Below, in pieces: positions 17,949 through 27,931 of a stretch of DNA of 64,000 nucleotides. This DNA comes from Clostridium omnivorum. Lineage in GTDB: Bacteria > Bacillota > Clostridia > Clostridiales > Clostridiaceae. Numbering within the stretch: position 1 is the stretch's first letter; each line of letters starts with the position of its first letter. The notes beneath the pieces were generated by a model. The model searched no databases. It was not told the origin of the DNA and worked only from the letters and a program-made list of their open reading frames with translations. A program made the position numbers and the translations under genes. The DNA is taken from the NCBI RefSeq assembly GCF_026012015.1, contig NZ_BRXR01000001.1:2167501-2231500 (forward strand), in the 5' to 3' direction.

Positions 17949-17987
17949 TCCACTGTCTGCTTACCCTAGCCGATAGTGGATTTTTTT
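17949..17987 (+). terminator. Riboswitch-controlled terminator before purL
   Basis: TCCACTGTC (17949) pairs with GATAGTGGA (17972), followed by TTTTTTT. It lies between the purine aptamer and purL. Intermediate pairings such as TAGTATA/TATACTA (17886-17913) may form the alternative fold. Confidence 0.85.
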
Positions 17988-18100
17988 ATTCTCCGCTAAC
18001 GGTTACTTAGTGTCGATTTTTTTAAACAATCGGCAGTAGGGTATAGAGAGAACTCCCAATGATGGAAGCTTCAATTTATTATAAGATAAGGAGAATAGGT

Positions 18101-21100
18101 ATGAGTGCTATTAGAAGAATATTTGTTGAGAAAAAGCCAGGCTTCGATGTAGAAGCAAAGGCGCTGCTAAATGATTTGAAGTACAACTTAGGCATAACAG
18201 AGCTAACTGATTTGAGGCTTTTAAATAGATATGATATCTGCGGAATTACACAGGAAGAATATGAAAATGCTAAGAACATAATATTTTCTGAAATAACTGT
18301 AGACTATGTTTATGAAGAAGAAATTGAATTCCAGCAGAGCAGAGTTTTTGCAATGGAATACCTACCAGGTCAGTACGATCAAAGAGCAGATTCCGCATGT
18401 CAATGTATACAAATCCTAACTCAGGAAGAGGGAGTATCCATAAACTCCGCCAAGGTAATTATTTTAGAAGGTCACATCAATGAAAGTCAATTTGAAAAGA
18501 TAAAAAGTTATTGTATAAATCCAGTAGATTCAAGGCAAGCATCTCTTGATAAACCAAATTCACTAGACACTTCATTAGAAAACGTTCATGAAATAGAGAT
18601 TTTAGAGGGTTTTATAGAAAATTCAGATGAAGAAATGAAAAAATATATAGAAAAGTATGGCCTTGCTATGAGCCTGGAGGATTTAAACTTCTGCAAGAAA
18701 TATTTCAAGGAAACAGAAAAAAGAAATCCTACTATGACTGAGCTGAAGGTTATAGATACTTATTGGTCTGATCACTGCAGACATACAACTTTCATGACAA
18801 AAATAGAAGCTGTAGACATAGAAGATGGCGAATATTCAGAAGCTATCAGCAAGGCTTATGGAGAATGCTTAAACAGTCTAGAGTATGTGCGCAATGGAGA
18901 GAAAAAGGATATATGTCTTATGGATATTGCTATAGTAGGCATGAAGGAGCTTAGAAAAAGAGGTCAGCTTTCAGATCTTGATTCCTCTGACGAAATAAAT
19001 GCCTGCAGTATAGAGATTGATGTTGATGTGGATGGAAATGATGAAAAATGGCTGTTGATGTTCAAAAATGAAACCCACAATCACCCAACGGAAATAGAAC
19101 CTTTTGGAGGAGCAGCAACTTGTCTTGGGGGGGCAATAAGAGATCCACTTTCCGGAAGAGCATATGTTTATCAAGCTATGAGAGTAACTGGAAGTGGTGA
19201 TCCTAGAACTAAAGTTGAGGATACACTCCCAGGAAAGCTTCCTCAAAGAAAGATTACTCTCGGAGCAGCCCATGGATATAGCTCTTACGGAAATCAAATA
19301 GGACTAGCAACTGGTCAAGTTTCTGAGGTTTATGATGAGGGCTTTGTAGCAAAGAGAATGGAAGTTGGAGCAGTTATAGCAGCTGCACCTAAGGAAAATG
19401 TAATAAGAAAAACACCAATGCCTGGAGATTTAATTGTGCTAATTGGCGGAAGGACAGGAAGAGATGGCTGTGGTGGTGCTACTGGTTCTTCAAAGGAACA
19501 TGATGAAAAATCAATACTAACCTGTGGAGCTGAGGTTCAAAAAGGAAACCCTGTAGTAGAGAGAAAAATCCAAAGGTTATTTAGAAGACCAGAAGTAACA
19601 AAGCTTATAAAAAGATGTAATGACTTCGGTGCTGGTGGTGTTTCAGTAGCTATCGGAGAACTTACAGATGGTTTAGATATAAATTTAGATTTAGTTCCTA
19701 AAAAATACGAGGGGTTAGATGGTACAGAGCTTGCCATATCTGAATCCCAAGAGAGAATGGCTATAGTCATTGAAAAAGAACATAGAGATGAAATTATAGG
19801 GCTTTCAGAAGAAGAAAACCTTGAAGCTACAGTAGTTGCTGAGGTTAAGGAAGATAAAAGACTTAGAATGTTCTGGAGAGATAAATGCATTGTAAATATA
19901 AGTAGAGAATTCCTTGATACAAATGGAGTTAGACAAAATACAAAGGTAGTTGTAAAGGCTCCAGAAAAGGACAGCAGCTACTTTAAAAACAAAAGAGTTG
20001 AGAATGTAAAAGATCAATGGATTGATAATCTTAAGAAGCTTAATATATGCAGCCAAAAGGGCTTGATAGAAAGATTTGATAGTTCTATAGGGGCAGGGAC
20101 AGTCCTAATGCCTTTAGGTGGAAAGTATCAAATAACTCCTGCTGAGGGCATGGCAGCTAAGATACCAGTGCTTCATGGAACTACTAAAACAGCTTCACTT
20201 ATGACCTATGGATATAATCCTGAAATAGCTAAATGGAGTCCTTTCCACGGTGCCGTTTATGCTTTAGTTGAAGCTGCAGCTAAAATAGTGTCCATGGCGG
20301 GAGATTATAAAAACATAAGACTTTCCCTTCAGGAGTACTTCGAAAGATTAGGTAAAGACCCTGAAAGATGGGGAAAACCTTTTGCAGCACTATTAGGTGC
20401 ATTGCATGTACAAAGGCAGTTAGGAATACCCGCAATTGGTGGGAAGGATAGTATGTCTGGAACTTTTAAAGAATTAGATGTCCCACCGACTTTAGTTGCT
20501 TTTGCAGTTACAACTGCTAAGGTGGACAGAATACTATCCCCTGAATTTAAAAACACAAATAGCAACGTTGTTATGATAGAAGCACCAAGAGACAAAAATG
20601 AACTTCCTGATTTCAATATATTGAAAAACAACTTTGAAAAAGTTCAACAGCTTATTAAGGAAGGTACTGTAGTGTCAGCTTGTAGTGTAAAAAGTGGCGG
20701 AATAGCTGAAGCAATAAGCAAAATGTGCTTTGGTAATGGAATTGGCTTTAAAATGGACGAGTACTTCATGGCAGAGGATTTATTCAATCCAAGCTACGGT
20801 TCAATAATTTTAGAGCTTAAAGAAGATGCTGATTTAGATAAGGTTTTTGGAGAAGTAGTATTTACTGTACTTGGAACAACTCAAAGAGAGGCTGTTATAG
20901 AAATTGAGCGTACTAAGATTTCACTTTCAGAAGCAGTTACAGCTTATGAAGATACCTTAGAAAATATATTCAAAACTAGAACAGAAGAAATAAATGAACC
21001 TATTGAAAATGTAAGCTATGGTAACAGAAATACTAAAGCTCCAGTAATCAAAGCTGCTAAGCCAAAGATATTTATACCTGTGTTCCCAGGCTCAAACTGT

Positions 21101-21856
21101 GAGTATGATTCACAACTTGCTTTTGAAAGGGCTGGAGGAGAAGCTAGTACTCTTGTATTTAAGAATTTATCATCAAGGCATATAGAAGAATCAATTGATG
21201 AAATGGTTAAAAAGATAAATGAAGCTCAAATAATAATGATTCCTGGCGGCTTTAGTGCTGGGGACGAACCAGATGGTTCAGCAAAGTTTATTGCTACTAT
21301 ATTTAGAAATGAAAAGATAAAAGATGCTGTAATGAAGCTTTTAAAACAAAGAGATGGCTTGATGCTGGGAATATGCAATGGCTTCCAAGCACTTATAAAA
21401 TTAGGTCTTGTACCTTATGGAGAGATAACAGAATTAAGTGAGGACAGTCCAACACTGACCTACAATAAGATAGGTAGACATATATCCTGTATGGCAAGAA
21501 CAAGAATAACTTCTACACTTTCACCTTGGTTCAGCAATGTAAATACAGGAGATATCCATACGATACCTGTATCCCATGGAGAAGGAAGATTTGTAGCAAG
21601 TGAAGCAGTAGTGAGAAAGCTTATAGAAAACGGGCAAATAGCTACTCAATATGTAGATTTCCAGGGAAATGCAACTTATGACATAGCTCATAACCCAAAT
21701 GGTTCTACCTTTGCAATAGAAGCAATCACTAGTCCGGATGGAAGAATTCTTGGGAAGATGGGACACAGCGAAAGAGCTTATAAGGATATATTAAGGAATA
21801 TTCCAGGTGAGAAGGATCAAAGATTATTTGAAGCTGGAGTGAACTATTTTAAATAG
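18101..21856 (+). CDS. purL: Phosphoribosylformylglycinamidine synthase (single-chain FGAM synthase)
   Basis: This protein of about 1251 aa is the large single-chain form. An N-terminal PurS-like region is followed by two AIRS-type halves (KNETHNHPTEIEPFGGAATC, then SGGIAEA) and a C-terminal glutamine amidotransferase (about 1000-1251) with the nucleophile in GICNGFQA and HGEGRF. It converts FGAR to FGAM with ATP and glutamine, step 4 of purine synthesis. I start at ATG 18101 because AAGGAG lies 9 nt upstream; the in-frame ATG at 18059 has no such site. It is the first gene of the pur operon. Confidence 0.96.
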   Translation: MSAIRRIFVEKKPGFDVEAKALLNDLKYNLGITELTDLRLLNRYDICGITQEEYENAKNIIFSEITVDYVYEEEIEFQQSRVFAMEYLPGQYDQRADSACQCIQILTQEEGVSINSAKVIILEGHINESQFEKIKSYCINPVDSRQASLDKPNSLDTSLENVHEIEILEGFIENSDEEMKKYIEKYGLAMSLEDLNFCKKYFKETEKRNPTMTELKVIDTYWSDHCRHTTFMTKIEAVDIEDGEYSEAISKAYGECLNSLEYVRNGEKKDICLMDIAIVGMKELRKRGQLSDLDSSDEINACSIEIDVDVDGNDEKWLLMFKNETHNHPTEIEPFGGAATCLGGAIRDPLSGRAYVYQAMRVTGSGDPRTKVEDTLPGKLPQRKITLGAAHGYSSYGNQIGLATGQVSEVYDEGFVAKRMEVGAVIAAAPKENVIRKTPMPGDLIVLIGGRTGRDGCGGATGSSKEHDEKSILTCGAEVQKGNPVVERKIQRLFRRPEVTKLIKRCNDFGAGGVSVAIGELTDGLDINLDLVPKKYEGLDGTELAISESQERMAIVIEKEHRDEIIGLSEEENLEATVVAEVKEDKRLRMFWRDKCIVNISREFLDTNGVRQNTKVVVKAPEKDSSYFKNKRVENVKDQWIDNLKKLNICSQKGLIERFDSSIGAGTVLMPLGGKYQITPAEGMAAKIPVLHGTTKTASLMTYGYNPEIAKWSPFHGAVYALVEAAAKIVSMAGDYKNIRLSLQEYFERLGKDPERWGKPFAALLGALHVQRQLGIPAIGGKDSMSGTFKELDVPPTLVAFAVTTAKVDRILSPEFKNTNSNVVMIEAPRDKNELPDFNILKNNFEKVQQLIKEGTVVSACSVKSGGIAEAISKMCFGNGIGFKMDEYFMAEDLFNPSYGSIILELKEDADLDKVFGEVVFTVLGTTQREAVIEIERTKISLSEAVTAYEDTLENIFKTRTEEINEPIENVSYGNRNTKAPVIKAAKPKIFIPVFPGSNCEYDSQLAFERAGGEASTLVFKNLSSRHIEESIDEMVKKINEAQIIMIPGGFSAGDEPDGSAKFIATIFRNEKIKDAVMKLLKQRDGLMLGICNGFQALIKLGLVPYGEITELSEDSPTLTYNKIGRHISCMARTRITSTLSPWFSNVNTGDIHTIPVSHGEGRFVASEAVVRKLIENGQIATQYVDFQGNATYDIAHNPNGSTFAIEAITSPDGRILGKMGHSERAYKDILRNIPGEKDQRLFEAGVNYFK

Positions 21857-21885
21857 TGCTCTGGAATCGGCGTGAATAAGTTACC

Positions 21886-21992
21886 CCGTGCGATGACTAT
21901 AAGGAGGTAAATGTCCTAAATGGACATTTACGGGTAAACTGTCGATGGCAATCGACAAGGGTAGGTTACCCAGTGCGACGACTAAAAGGAGG
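21886..21992 (+). other. Structured leader element before purE
   Basis: Two copies of a motif GTTACCC.GTGCGA.GACTA.AAGGAGG lie at about 21881-21906 and 21966-21992. Between them are a perfect 10-bp hairpin GTAAATGTCC/GGACATTTAC (21907-21931) and a stem TGTCGAT-GGCA-ATCGACA. GGGTAAAC can pair with GGTTACCC to enclose that stem. The second copy supplies the purE ribosome site. Similar elements precede purH (26.3 kb) and the ABC operon (9.6 kb). No known riboswitch class is recognised. Confidence 0.5.
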
Positions 21993-22000
21993 AGAAAACA

Positions 22001-22480
22001 ATGAAGGTTGCTATAATTTTTGGAAGCAAGTCTGATAAGGACATAATGAAGGGTGCAGCAGATGCACTTAAGGAGTTCAATATTGAATACAAGGCGTTTA
22101 TTCTATCTGCTCATAGAGTACCAGAAAAGCTGATGGAGGTGCTGGATAATATAGAAGAGGAAGGCTATGAATGTGTTATTGCAGGGGCAGGACTTGCTGC
22201 TCATCTGCCTGGAGTTATTGCATCGCATACAATACTTCCTGTAATAGGAGTTCCAATAAATGCAGCATTAAACGGAATGGATTCACTGCTAGCCATAGTT
22301 CAAATGCCAAAATCCATACCTGTAGCTACAGTTGGTATAAATAACAGCTACAATGCAGGTATGCTTGCAGTACAAATACTATCTTTAAAGTATCCAGAAG
22401 TGAAAGAAAAGCTTTCTCAATATAGAAAAAACATGAAAGAAAAATTTATAAGAGATAATAATGAAGGGGTGGAGTTTTAA
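22001..22480 (+). CDS. purE: 5-(carboxyamino)imidazole ribonucleotide mutase (class I PurE)
   Basis: This 159-aa protein has the class I signatures [21 protein letters not shown] and [10 protein letters not shown]. It moves the carboxyl group of N5-CAIR to C4, giving CAIR. No purK is seen in the window, so N5-CAIR must come from a PurK elsewhere; I cannot exclude a direct-carboxylating variant. The stop overlaps the purC start (TAATG), which implies translational coupling. Confidence 0.93.
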   Translation: MKVAIIFGSKSDKDIMKGAADALKEFNIEYKAFILSAHRVPEKLMEVLDNIEEEGYECVIAGAGLAAHLPGVIASHTILPVIGVPINAALNGMDSLLAIVQMPKSIPVATVGINNSYNAGMLAVQILSLKYPEVKEKLSQYRKNMKEKFIRDNNEGVEF

Positions 22481-23196
22481 TGGAAAAGTTAGAAATGATG
22501 TATGAAGGAAAAGCAAAAAAGGTATTTAAAACTGACGATGAAAGCAAGGTAATAGTTTACTATAAAGATGATGCTACAGCATTTAATGGAGAAAAGAAGG
22601 GACAAATAGAAGAAAAGGGAGTTTTTAACAATACTATAACTTCTGCACTATTTAAGCTTTTAGAGAGCAAGGGAGTTAAAACTCATTTTATAGGAAAGTT
22701 AAATGATAGAGAACAGCTTTGCAGCAAAGTTCAAATAGTACCACTTGAAGTAATCGTAAGAAATGTAGCAGCAGGAAGTATGGCTAAGAGGCTTGGATTA
22801 AATGAAGGTATGGAGCTTAAAACTACAGTATTTGAGTTAAGCTACAAGAATGACGAATTAGGAGATCCACTAATAAATGATCACCATGCAGTAGCTATTG
22901 GACTAACAACCTTTGAAGAATTAAAGACTATATATGGAATGGCTGATGAAATTAATGAAATATTAAAGGAATTCTTCCTAAAGCAAAATATTAAATTAAT
23001 AGATTTTAAATTAGAGTTTGGTAAGAACAGTGATGGAGAGATAATTTTAGCTGATGAAATATCGCCAGATACTTGCAGATTCTGGGATGCTACTACAAAT
23101 GAAAAGCTTGATAAGGATAGATTTAGAAGAGACCTTGGGAATGTAAAAGAGGCTTATGTAGAAATATTAAATAGAATAACTGGAGAAATAAAATAA
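22480..23196 (+). CDS. purC: Phosphoribosylaminoimidazole-succinocarboxamide synthase
   Basis: This 238-aa protein matches SAICAR synthase: [31 protein letters not shown], and the C-terminal motif [12 protein letters not shown]. It ligates aspartate to CAIR with ATP. It overlaps both neighbours by 1 bp and so is translated in step with purE and purF. Confidence 0.96.
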   Translation: MEKLEMMYEGKAKKVFKTDDESKVIVYYKDDATAFNGEKKGQIEEKGVFNNTITSALFKLLESKGVKTHFIGKLNDREQLCSKVQIVPLEVIVRNVAAGSMAKRLGLNEGMELKTTVFELSYKNDELGDPLINDHHAVAIGLTTFEELKTIYGMADEINEILKEFFLKQNIKLIDFKLEFGKNSDGEIILADEISPDTCRFWDATTNEKLDKDRFRRDLGNVKEAYVEILNRITGEIK

Positions 23197-24659
23197 TGAT
23201 AAGAGAAAGTAATAGAGAGGTAATGACATATAGTCCAGAAGTACCTTTTGATATTGAAGACGATAAGTTTAAAGATGAATGTGGAGTATTTGGAATTTAT
23301 TCCACAGAAACTCTTGATGTGGCATCTATTACTTATTACGGATTGTATGCTCTTCAGCATAGAGGTCAGGAAAGTGCTGGAATAGCCGTATCAAACGGTG
23401 AAAGCATAGAATATCATAAAGCTATGGGCCTTGTGGCTGATGTGTTTAATAAGGATATAATAAGTTCTCTTAAAGGAATATCCGCTATAGGGCATGTTAG
23501 ATATTCCACTACTGGCTCCAGCAATGTAAATAATGCACAGCCAATATTAGTTAAGTATAAGCTTGGAACAATAGCTATAGCTCACAATGGAAATCTTGTA
23601 AATGACGATGTTATAAGAGAACTTTTAGAGGATGGCGGATGTATATTTCAAACAACTAATGATTCAGAAGTTTTGCTTAACCTTATAGCTAGAGGTGCTA
23701 AAAGAGGAATTGAAAGAGCATTAGTAGATGCAATTCAAGCAGTTAAGGGCTCTTATGCAATAGTAATGCTTACAGAAAACAAGCTTATTGGAGTAAGGGA
23801 TCCTAATGGAATAAGACCTCTATGTATTGGAAAGCTTAATGAGAATTATATATTATGCTCAGAAAGCTGTGCTCTTGATGCAGTGGGAGCAGAGTTTGTG
23901 AGAGATGTTAGACCTGGGGAAATTGTAATAATTGATGAAATGGGATTAAAGTCTATAAATTTCTCTGAACAAGCTAAAAATGAAATATGTGCTTTTGAAT
24001 ATATCTATTTTGCAAGACCTGACAGTATTATTGATGGAATTGATGTTTATACAGCAAGGGTAAAAGCCGGAGAGCAGCTTTACTCTGAAAGCCCTATAGA
24101 GGCTGATGTAGTAATTGGAGTGCCTGATTCCGGTATTCCAGCAGCCACTGGGTTTGCAGAGGCATCAGGCATACCTTATGGCTTGGGCTTTATAAAAAAC
24201 AGATATGTAGGTAGAACTTTTATAACGCCTTCTCAGGAAATAAGAGAAAAGGCTGTATCTGTTAAGCTTAACCCACTAAAGGTCAATGTAGATGGCAAAA
24301 GAGTAATACTTATAGATGACTCTATAGTTAGAGGAACTACAAGCAGAAGGCTGGTTGAATCATTAAGAAAGGCAGGAGCAACTGAGGTGCACTTTAGAGT
24401 AGCGTCTCCAGTGGTTAAGTATCCATGTTATTTTGGCATAGATACTCCCTATAGAAAAGAACTTATAGGTGCTCAACTTGATCTTGAGAGCATAAGACAG
24501 GAAATTGGTGCAGATTCACTTTCATATTTGAGTATGGAAGGACTTTTAAAATCCTTGGGAACTACAAATAAGTTTTGTCTTGGTTGTTTTAAAGGAGTAT
24601 ATCCTGTGGCAGCACCAATGGAAACAGCGAAGGATAATTTAGAAAAACCTAATAACTAA
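23196..24659 (+). CDS. purF: Amidophosphoribosyltransferase (glutamine PRPP amidotransferase)
   Basis: This 487-aa enzyme has a propeptide of about 29 residues before the N-terminal nucleophile Cys (KDECGVFGIY), as in B. subtilis PurF. The glutaminase domain contains GHVRYST and NGNLVND. The PRTase domain has the PRPP loop VILIDDSIVRGTT. Cys residues near the C-terminus (FCLGCF) suit the 4Fe-4S cluster of this type. It makes phosphoribosylamine, the first and feedback-regulated step. The start ATG 23196 has GGAG 9 nt upstream; ATG 23223 is an alternative. Confidence 0.96.
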   Translation: MIRESNREVMTYSPEVPFDIEDDKFKDECGVFGIYSTETLDVASITYYGLYALQHRGQESAGIAVSNGESIEYHKAMGLVADVFNKDIISSLKGISAIGHVRYSTTGSSNVNNAQPILVKYKLGTIAIAHNGNLVNDDVIRELLEDGGCIFQTTNDSEVLLNLIARGAKRGIERALVDAIQAVKGSYAIVMLTENKLIGVRDPNGIRPLCIGKLNENYILCSESCALDAVGAEFVRDVRPGEIVIIDEMGLKSINFSEQAKNEICAFEYIYFARPDSIIDGIDVYTARVKAGEQLYSESPIEADVVIGVPDSGIPAATGFAEASGIPYGLGFIKNRYVGRTFITPSQEIREKAVSVKLNPLKVNVDGKRVILIDDSIVRGTTSRRLVESLRKAGATEVHFRVASPVVKYPCYFGIDTPYRKELIGAQLDLESIRQEIGADSLSYLSMEGLLKSLGTTNKFCLGCFKGVYPVAAPMETAKDNLEKPNN

Positions 24660-24677
24660 AATATAGGGGGAAAAGTT

Positions 24678-25673
24678 ATGATAACATATAAGGATTCTGG
24701 AGTTAATATAGAAGAAGGCTACAAATCAGTTAGCTTGATAAAGGAGCACGCAAAGAAAACTTTCATACCAGGAGTTTTAAATGGTATTGGAAGCTTTGCT
24801 GGTATGGTAGAGCTTGGACATTACAATAATCCAGTACTTGTTTCAGGCACAGATGGAGTTGGAACAAAACTAGATATAGCCTTTAGAATGAAAAAGTATG
24901 ATACAGTAGGAATAGACTGTGTTGCAATGTGTGTTAATGACATACTCTGCCACGGTGCAAAGCCTCTATTTTTCCTTGATTATATAGCTTGTGGAAAGCT
25001 TGAAGCTGAAGTAGCAGCGGACCTAGTTAAGGGAGTATCTGATGGATGTTTAGATGCTGGATGTGCACTAATTGGTGGAGAAACAGCAGAGATGCCAGGC
25101 TTCTATAGAGATGGAGAATATGATATAGCAGGTTTTGCAGTAGGTGTAGTTGAAAAAGACAAAATAATTGATGGCAGCACAATAAAACCAGGAGATAAAC
25201 TTATAGGAATAGAATCCTCAGGAGTACACAGCAACGGATATTCCTTAGTTAGAAAGCTTATTCCAGATTTAAATGCTGAGCTTGACGGAAAACTTATGGG
25301 AGATATACTTTTAACCCCAACAAGAATATATGTAAAACCTATACTAAAACTTTTAGAAACCTTTGAAATTAAAGGTATGGCTCATATAACCGGCGGAGGC
25401 TTCTATGAGAACATTCCTAGAATGTTTAAAGGTGAACTTACAGCTGTAATAGATAAAAAGAGCTTTAACAGGCCAGAAATATTTAAACATATGATGTCTC
25501 TTGGAGTAGAAGAAGAACAAATGTTTAATACCTATAATATGGGCATCGGTTTTGTGCTATGTGTAAATGGTGAGGATGAATACAAAATAATTAAGACATT
25601 AGATAACCTTGGGTATAAAGCTTATGGCATAGGACATGTAGAAGCCGGAGGTGCTGGGGTTTGCTTAAAATAG
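24678..25673 (+). CDS. purM: Phosphoribosylformylglycinamidine cyclo-ligase (AIR synthase)
   Basis: This 331-aa protein has the AIR-synthase motifs GTDGVGTKLDIA, CVNDILCHGAKPLFFLDY, GGETAEMPG and HITGGGFYENIPR. It closes the imidazole ring (FGAM to AIR, ATP-dependent). A GGGGGAAAAG site lies upstream. It overlaps purN by 13 bp. Confidence 0.96.
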   Translation: MITYKDSGVNIEEGYKSVSLIKEHAKKTFIPGVLNGIGSFAGMVELGHYNNPVLVSGTDGVGTKLDIAFRMKKYDTVGIDCVAMCVNDILCHGAKPLFFLDYIACGKLEAEVAADLVKGVSDGCLDAGCALIGGETAEMPGFYRDGEYDIAGFAVGVVEKDKIIDGSTIKPGDKLIGIESSGVHSNGYSLVRKLIPDLNAELDGKLMGDILLTPTRIYVKPILKLLETFEIKGMAHITGGGFYENIPRMFKGELTAVIDKKSFNRPEIFKHMMSLGVEEEQMFNTYNMGIGFVLCVNGEDEYKIIKTLDNLGYKAYGIGHVEAGGAGVCLK

Positions 25674-26269
25674 CAGTACTAATTTCTGGCGGAGGCAGTA
25701 ATTTGCAATCTATAATAGACAGCATAAAAAAAGATTCCTTAGATTGCAGTATAGAAATAGTTATAGCTGATAGACCCAATATATATGGTTTAGAGAGAGC
25801 GGCACAAAATAATATAAAGGCAGAAGTAGTGGATAGAAAGCAGTATGGCAGAGAGTTATCAGAAAAGATTTATAGCTTAGTTAGAGATAAGGTTGATTTA
25901 ATAGTACTTGCAGGCTTTTTATCCATCCTTAACGGAGACATTCTTAAAGCCTTTAAAAATAGAATTATTAACATTCATCCATCATTAATACCTTCTTTTT
26001 GTGGAAAAGGCATGTATGGTATAAAGGTTCATGAAAGTGCTATAGAGTACGGCGTAAAGTTTTCTGGCTGCACAGTACATTTTGTAGATGATGGAACTGA
26101 TACAGGAGCTATAATATGTCAAAAGATGGTTCCGGTATATGCTGATGACACTGCAGAAACTCTTCAAAACAGAGTTTTAGTAGAGGAACACAAGGCACTT
26201 CCAGAGGTTATTAAGCTGTTTTCTGAAGGCAAAATCAAGAAAATCGGTAGAAAAGTTATTATAGAATAG
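25661..26269 (+). CDS. purN: Phosphoribosylglycinamide formyltransferase (10-formyl-THF dependent)
   Basis: This 202-aa protein starts with TTG 25661 inside the end of purM, with GGAGGTG 12 nt upstream. It has [10 protein letters not shown], the folate-site motif [10 protein letters not shown], the catalytic His of [20 protein letters not shown] (His of the family signature) and the Asp in DDGTDTGAI. It formylates GAR to FGAR. Confidence 0.95.
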   Translation: MLKIAVLISGGGSNLQSIIDSIKKDSLDCSIEIVIADRPNIYGLERAAQNNIKAEVVDRKQYGRELSEKIYSLVRDKVDLIVLAGFLSILNGDILKAFKNRIINIHPSLIPSFCGKGMYGIKVHESAIEYGVKFSGCTVHFVDDGTDTGAIICQKMVPVYADDTAETLQNRVLVEEHKALPEVIKLFSEGKIKKIGRKVIIE

Positions 26270-26273
26270 TAGG

Positions 26274-26335
26274 GGTAACCTGTCGGTGGCAACCGGCAAG
26301 GTTAGGTTACCCAGTGTTTCAGGTGAAAGGAGAAA
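26274..26335 (+). other. Structured leader element before purH
   Basis: GGGTAACC (26274) pairs with GGTTACCC (26304) and encloses a stem GTCGGT-GGCA-ACCGGC. The layout and the loop GGCA match the purE leader, while paired bases differ at some positions (GAT/ATC there, GGT/ACC here). That is the pattern expected if the RNA fold is conserved. The purH ribosome site follows directly. Confidence 0.5.
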
Positions 26336-26340
26336 AGATT

Positions 26341-27843
26341 ATGTTAAAAAGAGCACTTATTAGCGTTTATGATAAGACAAATGTATTAAAGCTTGCAAAG
26401 TTTTTACAGGCTAGAGGGGTTGAAATATTATCAACAGGCGGAACTTTTAAATACCTAAAGGAAAATGGTATAGCTGTTGTTGAAGTTTCTGAAGTAACAG
26501 GGTTTGAAGAAATATTAGATGGAAGAGTTAAAACCCTTCACCCAATAATTCATTCTGGAATACTTGCTATAAGAGACAATAAAGAACATATGGAAACATT
26601 AAATAAAAAGGGTATAACTCCTATAGACATGGTAGTTGTAAACTTGTATCCTTTCTTTGAAAAGGTTCAAGAGAATATAAGTTTTGATGAAAAAGTAGAG
26701 TTCATAGATATCGGTGGACCAACTATGCTTAGAGCAGCAGCTAAGAACTTTAGAGATGTACTAGTTTTATCAGATGTTAATGACTATGACAAGGTTATAG
26801 AGCAAATAGAAGAAAAAGAAGAAGTAGATTTCAGCTTTAGAAAAACACTAGCTGGAAAGGTATTTAATTTAATGTCCTGCTATGATGCAGCTATCAGTAA
26901 TTTCTTATTAGAAGATGAAGCATGTCCTGAATATCTAACCCTATCTTATAAAAAGCATATGGATTTGAGATATGGCGAAAACCCACACCAAAAGGCAGCT
27001 TACTATGTTAAGGCTGTTGGAAAAGCTCCAATGAAGGATTTTGTACAACTTAATGGAAAAGAACTTTCTTATAATAACATAAAGGATATGGATATAGCTT
27101 GGAAGGTAGCCTGCGAATTTGAAGAGCCAGCCTGCTGTGCATTAAAGCACAATACACCTTGCGGCGTGGCTGTTGCTGAAAATATATATGATGCTTATGT
27201 AAAGGCATATTCCTGTGACGAAGTATCAATTTACGGTGGAATAGTAGCCCTTAATAAAACGGTAGATAAGGCTACAGCAGAAGAGCTTAAAAAGATATTC
27301 CTTGAGATAGTTATAGCTCCAGATTTTCATGAGGATGCTCTAGAAGTTTTAAAGACAAAGAAGAATTTAAGAGTTATAAAGTGTGATATTAAACCTCAAG
27401 CTGTGATGGACTTTGTTTCTGTAGACGGAGGAATATTAACTCAAGAAACAGACAATAAGCTTATTGAAGATATAAAATATGTAACTAATGAAAAGCCAAG
27501 TGAAGAACACATGAAGGATTTAATGTTTGGAATGAAGGTTGTTAAATATGTTAAATCCAATGCTATCGTAGTTGTAAAAGACGGAATGGCAAAGGGAATT
27601 GGCGGAGGACAGGTTAATAGAATATGGGCAGCAGCAGAAGCGCTAGATAGAGCAAAGGACGGAGTAGTTTTAGCTTCAGATGCCTTCTTCCCATTTAGTG
27701 ATGTAGTTGAAGAAGCAGCAAAATACAATATAAAGGCTATTATTCAACCAGGTGGATCTGTAAGAGACGAAGAATCCATAGAAGCTTGTAATAAGCATAA
27801 TATAGCAATGGTATTTACAGGTATAAGACACTTTAAGCATTAA
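26341..27843 (+). CDS. purH: Bifunctional AICAR formyltransferase/IMP cyclohydrolase
   Basis: This 500-aa protein begins with the MGS-like IMP cyclohydrolase domain ([29 protein letters not shown]) and continues with the AICAR transformylase domain ([25 protein letters not shown], and the C-terminal [11 protein letters not shown]). It performs the last two steps to IMP. The start is ATG 26341 behind AAAGGAGAAAAGATT; the in-frame GTG at 26314 lies within the leader. Confidence 0.96.
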   Translation: MLKRALISVYDKTNVLKLAKFLQARGVEILSTGGTFKYLKENGIAVVEVSEVTGFEEILDGRVKTLHPIIHSGILAIRDNKEHMETLNKKGITPIDMVVVNLYPFFEKVQENISFDEKVEFIDIGGPTMLRAAAKNFRDVLVLSDVNDYDKVIEQIEEKEEVDFSFRKTLAGKVFNLMSCYDAAISNFLLEDEACPEYLTLSYKKHMDLRYGENPHQKAAYYVKAVGKAPMKDFVQLNGKELSYNNIKDMDIAWKVACEFEEPACCALKHNTPCGVAVAENIYDAYVKAYSCDEVSIYGGIVALNKTVDKATAEELKKIFLEIVIAPDFHEDALEVLKTKKNLRVIKCDIKPQAVMDFVSVDGGILTQETDNKLIEDIKYVTNEKPSEEHMKDLMFGMKVVKYVKSNAIVVVKDGMAKGIGGGQVNRIWAAAEALDRAKDGVVLASDAFFPFSDVVEEAAKYNIKAIIQPGGSVRDEESIEACNKHNIAMVFTGIRHFKH

Positions 27844-27931
27844 TACTTCTGCACAGATTATGCTAAAGCTGTACAAGAAAAGTCTGTGAGTATTATGTTA
27901 TTAGTTTAGTCTGTATTGAGGAGGATGTAAT

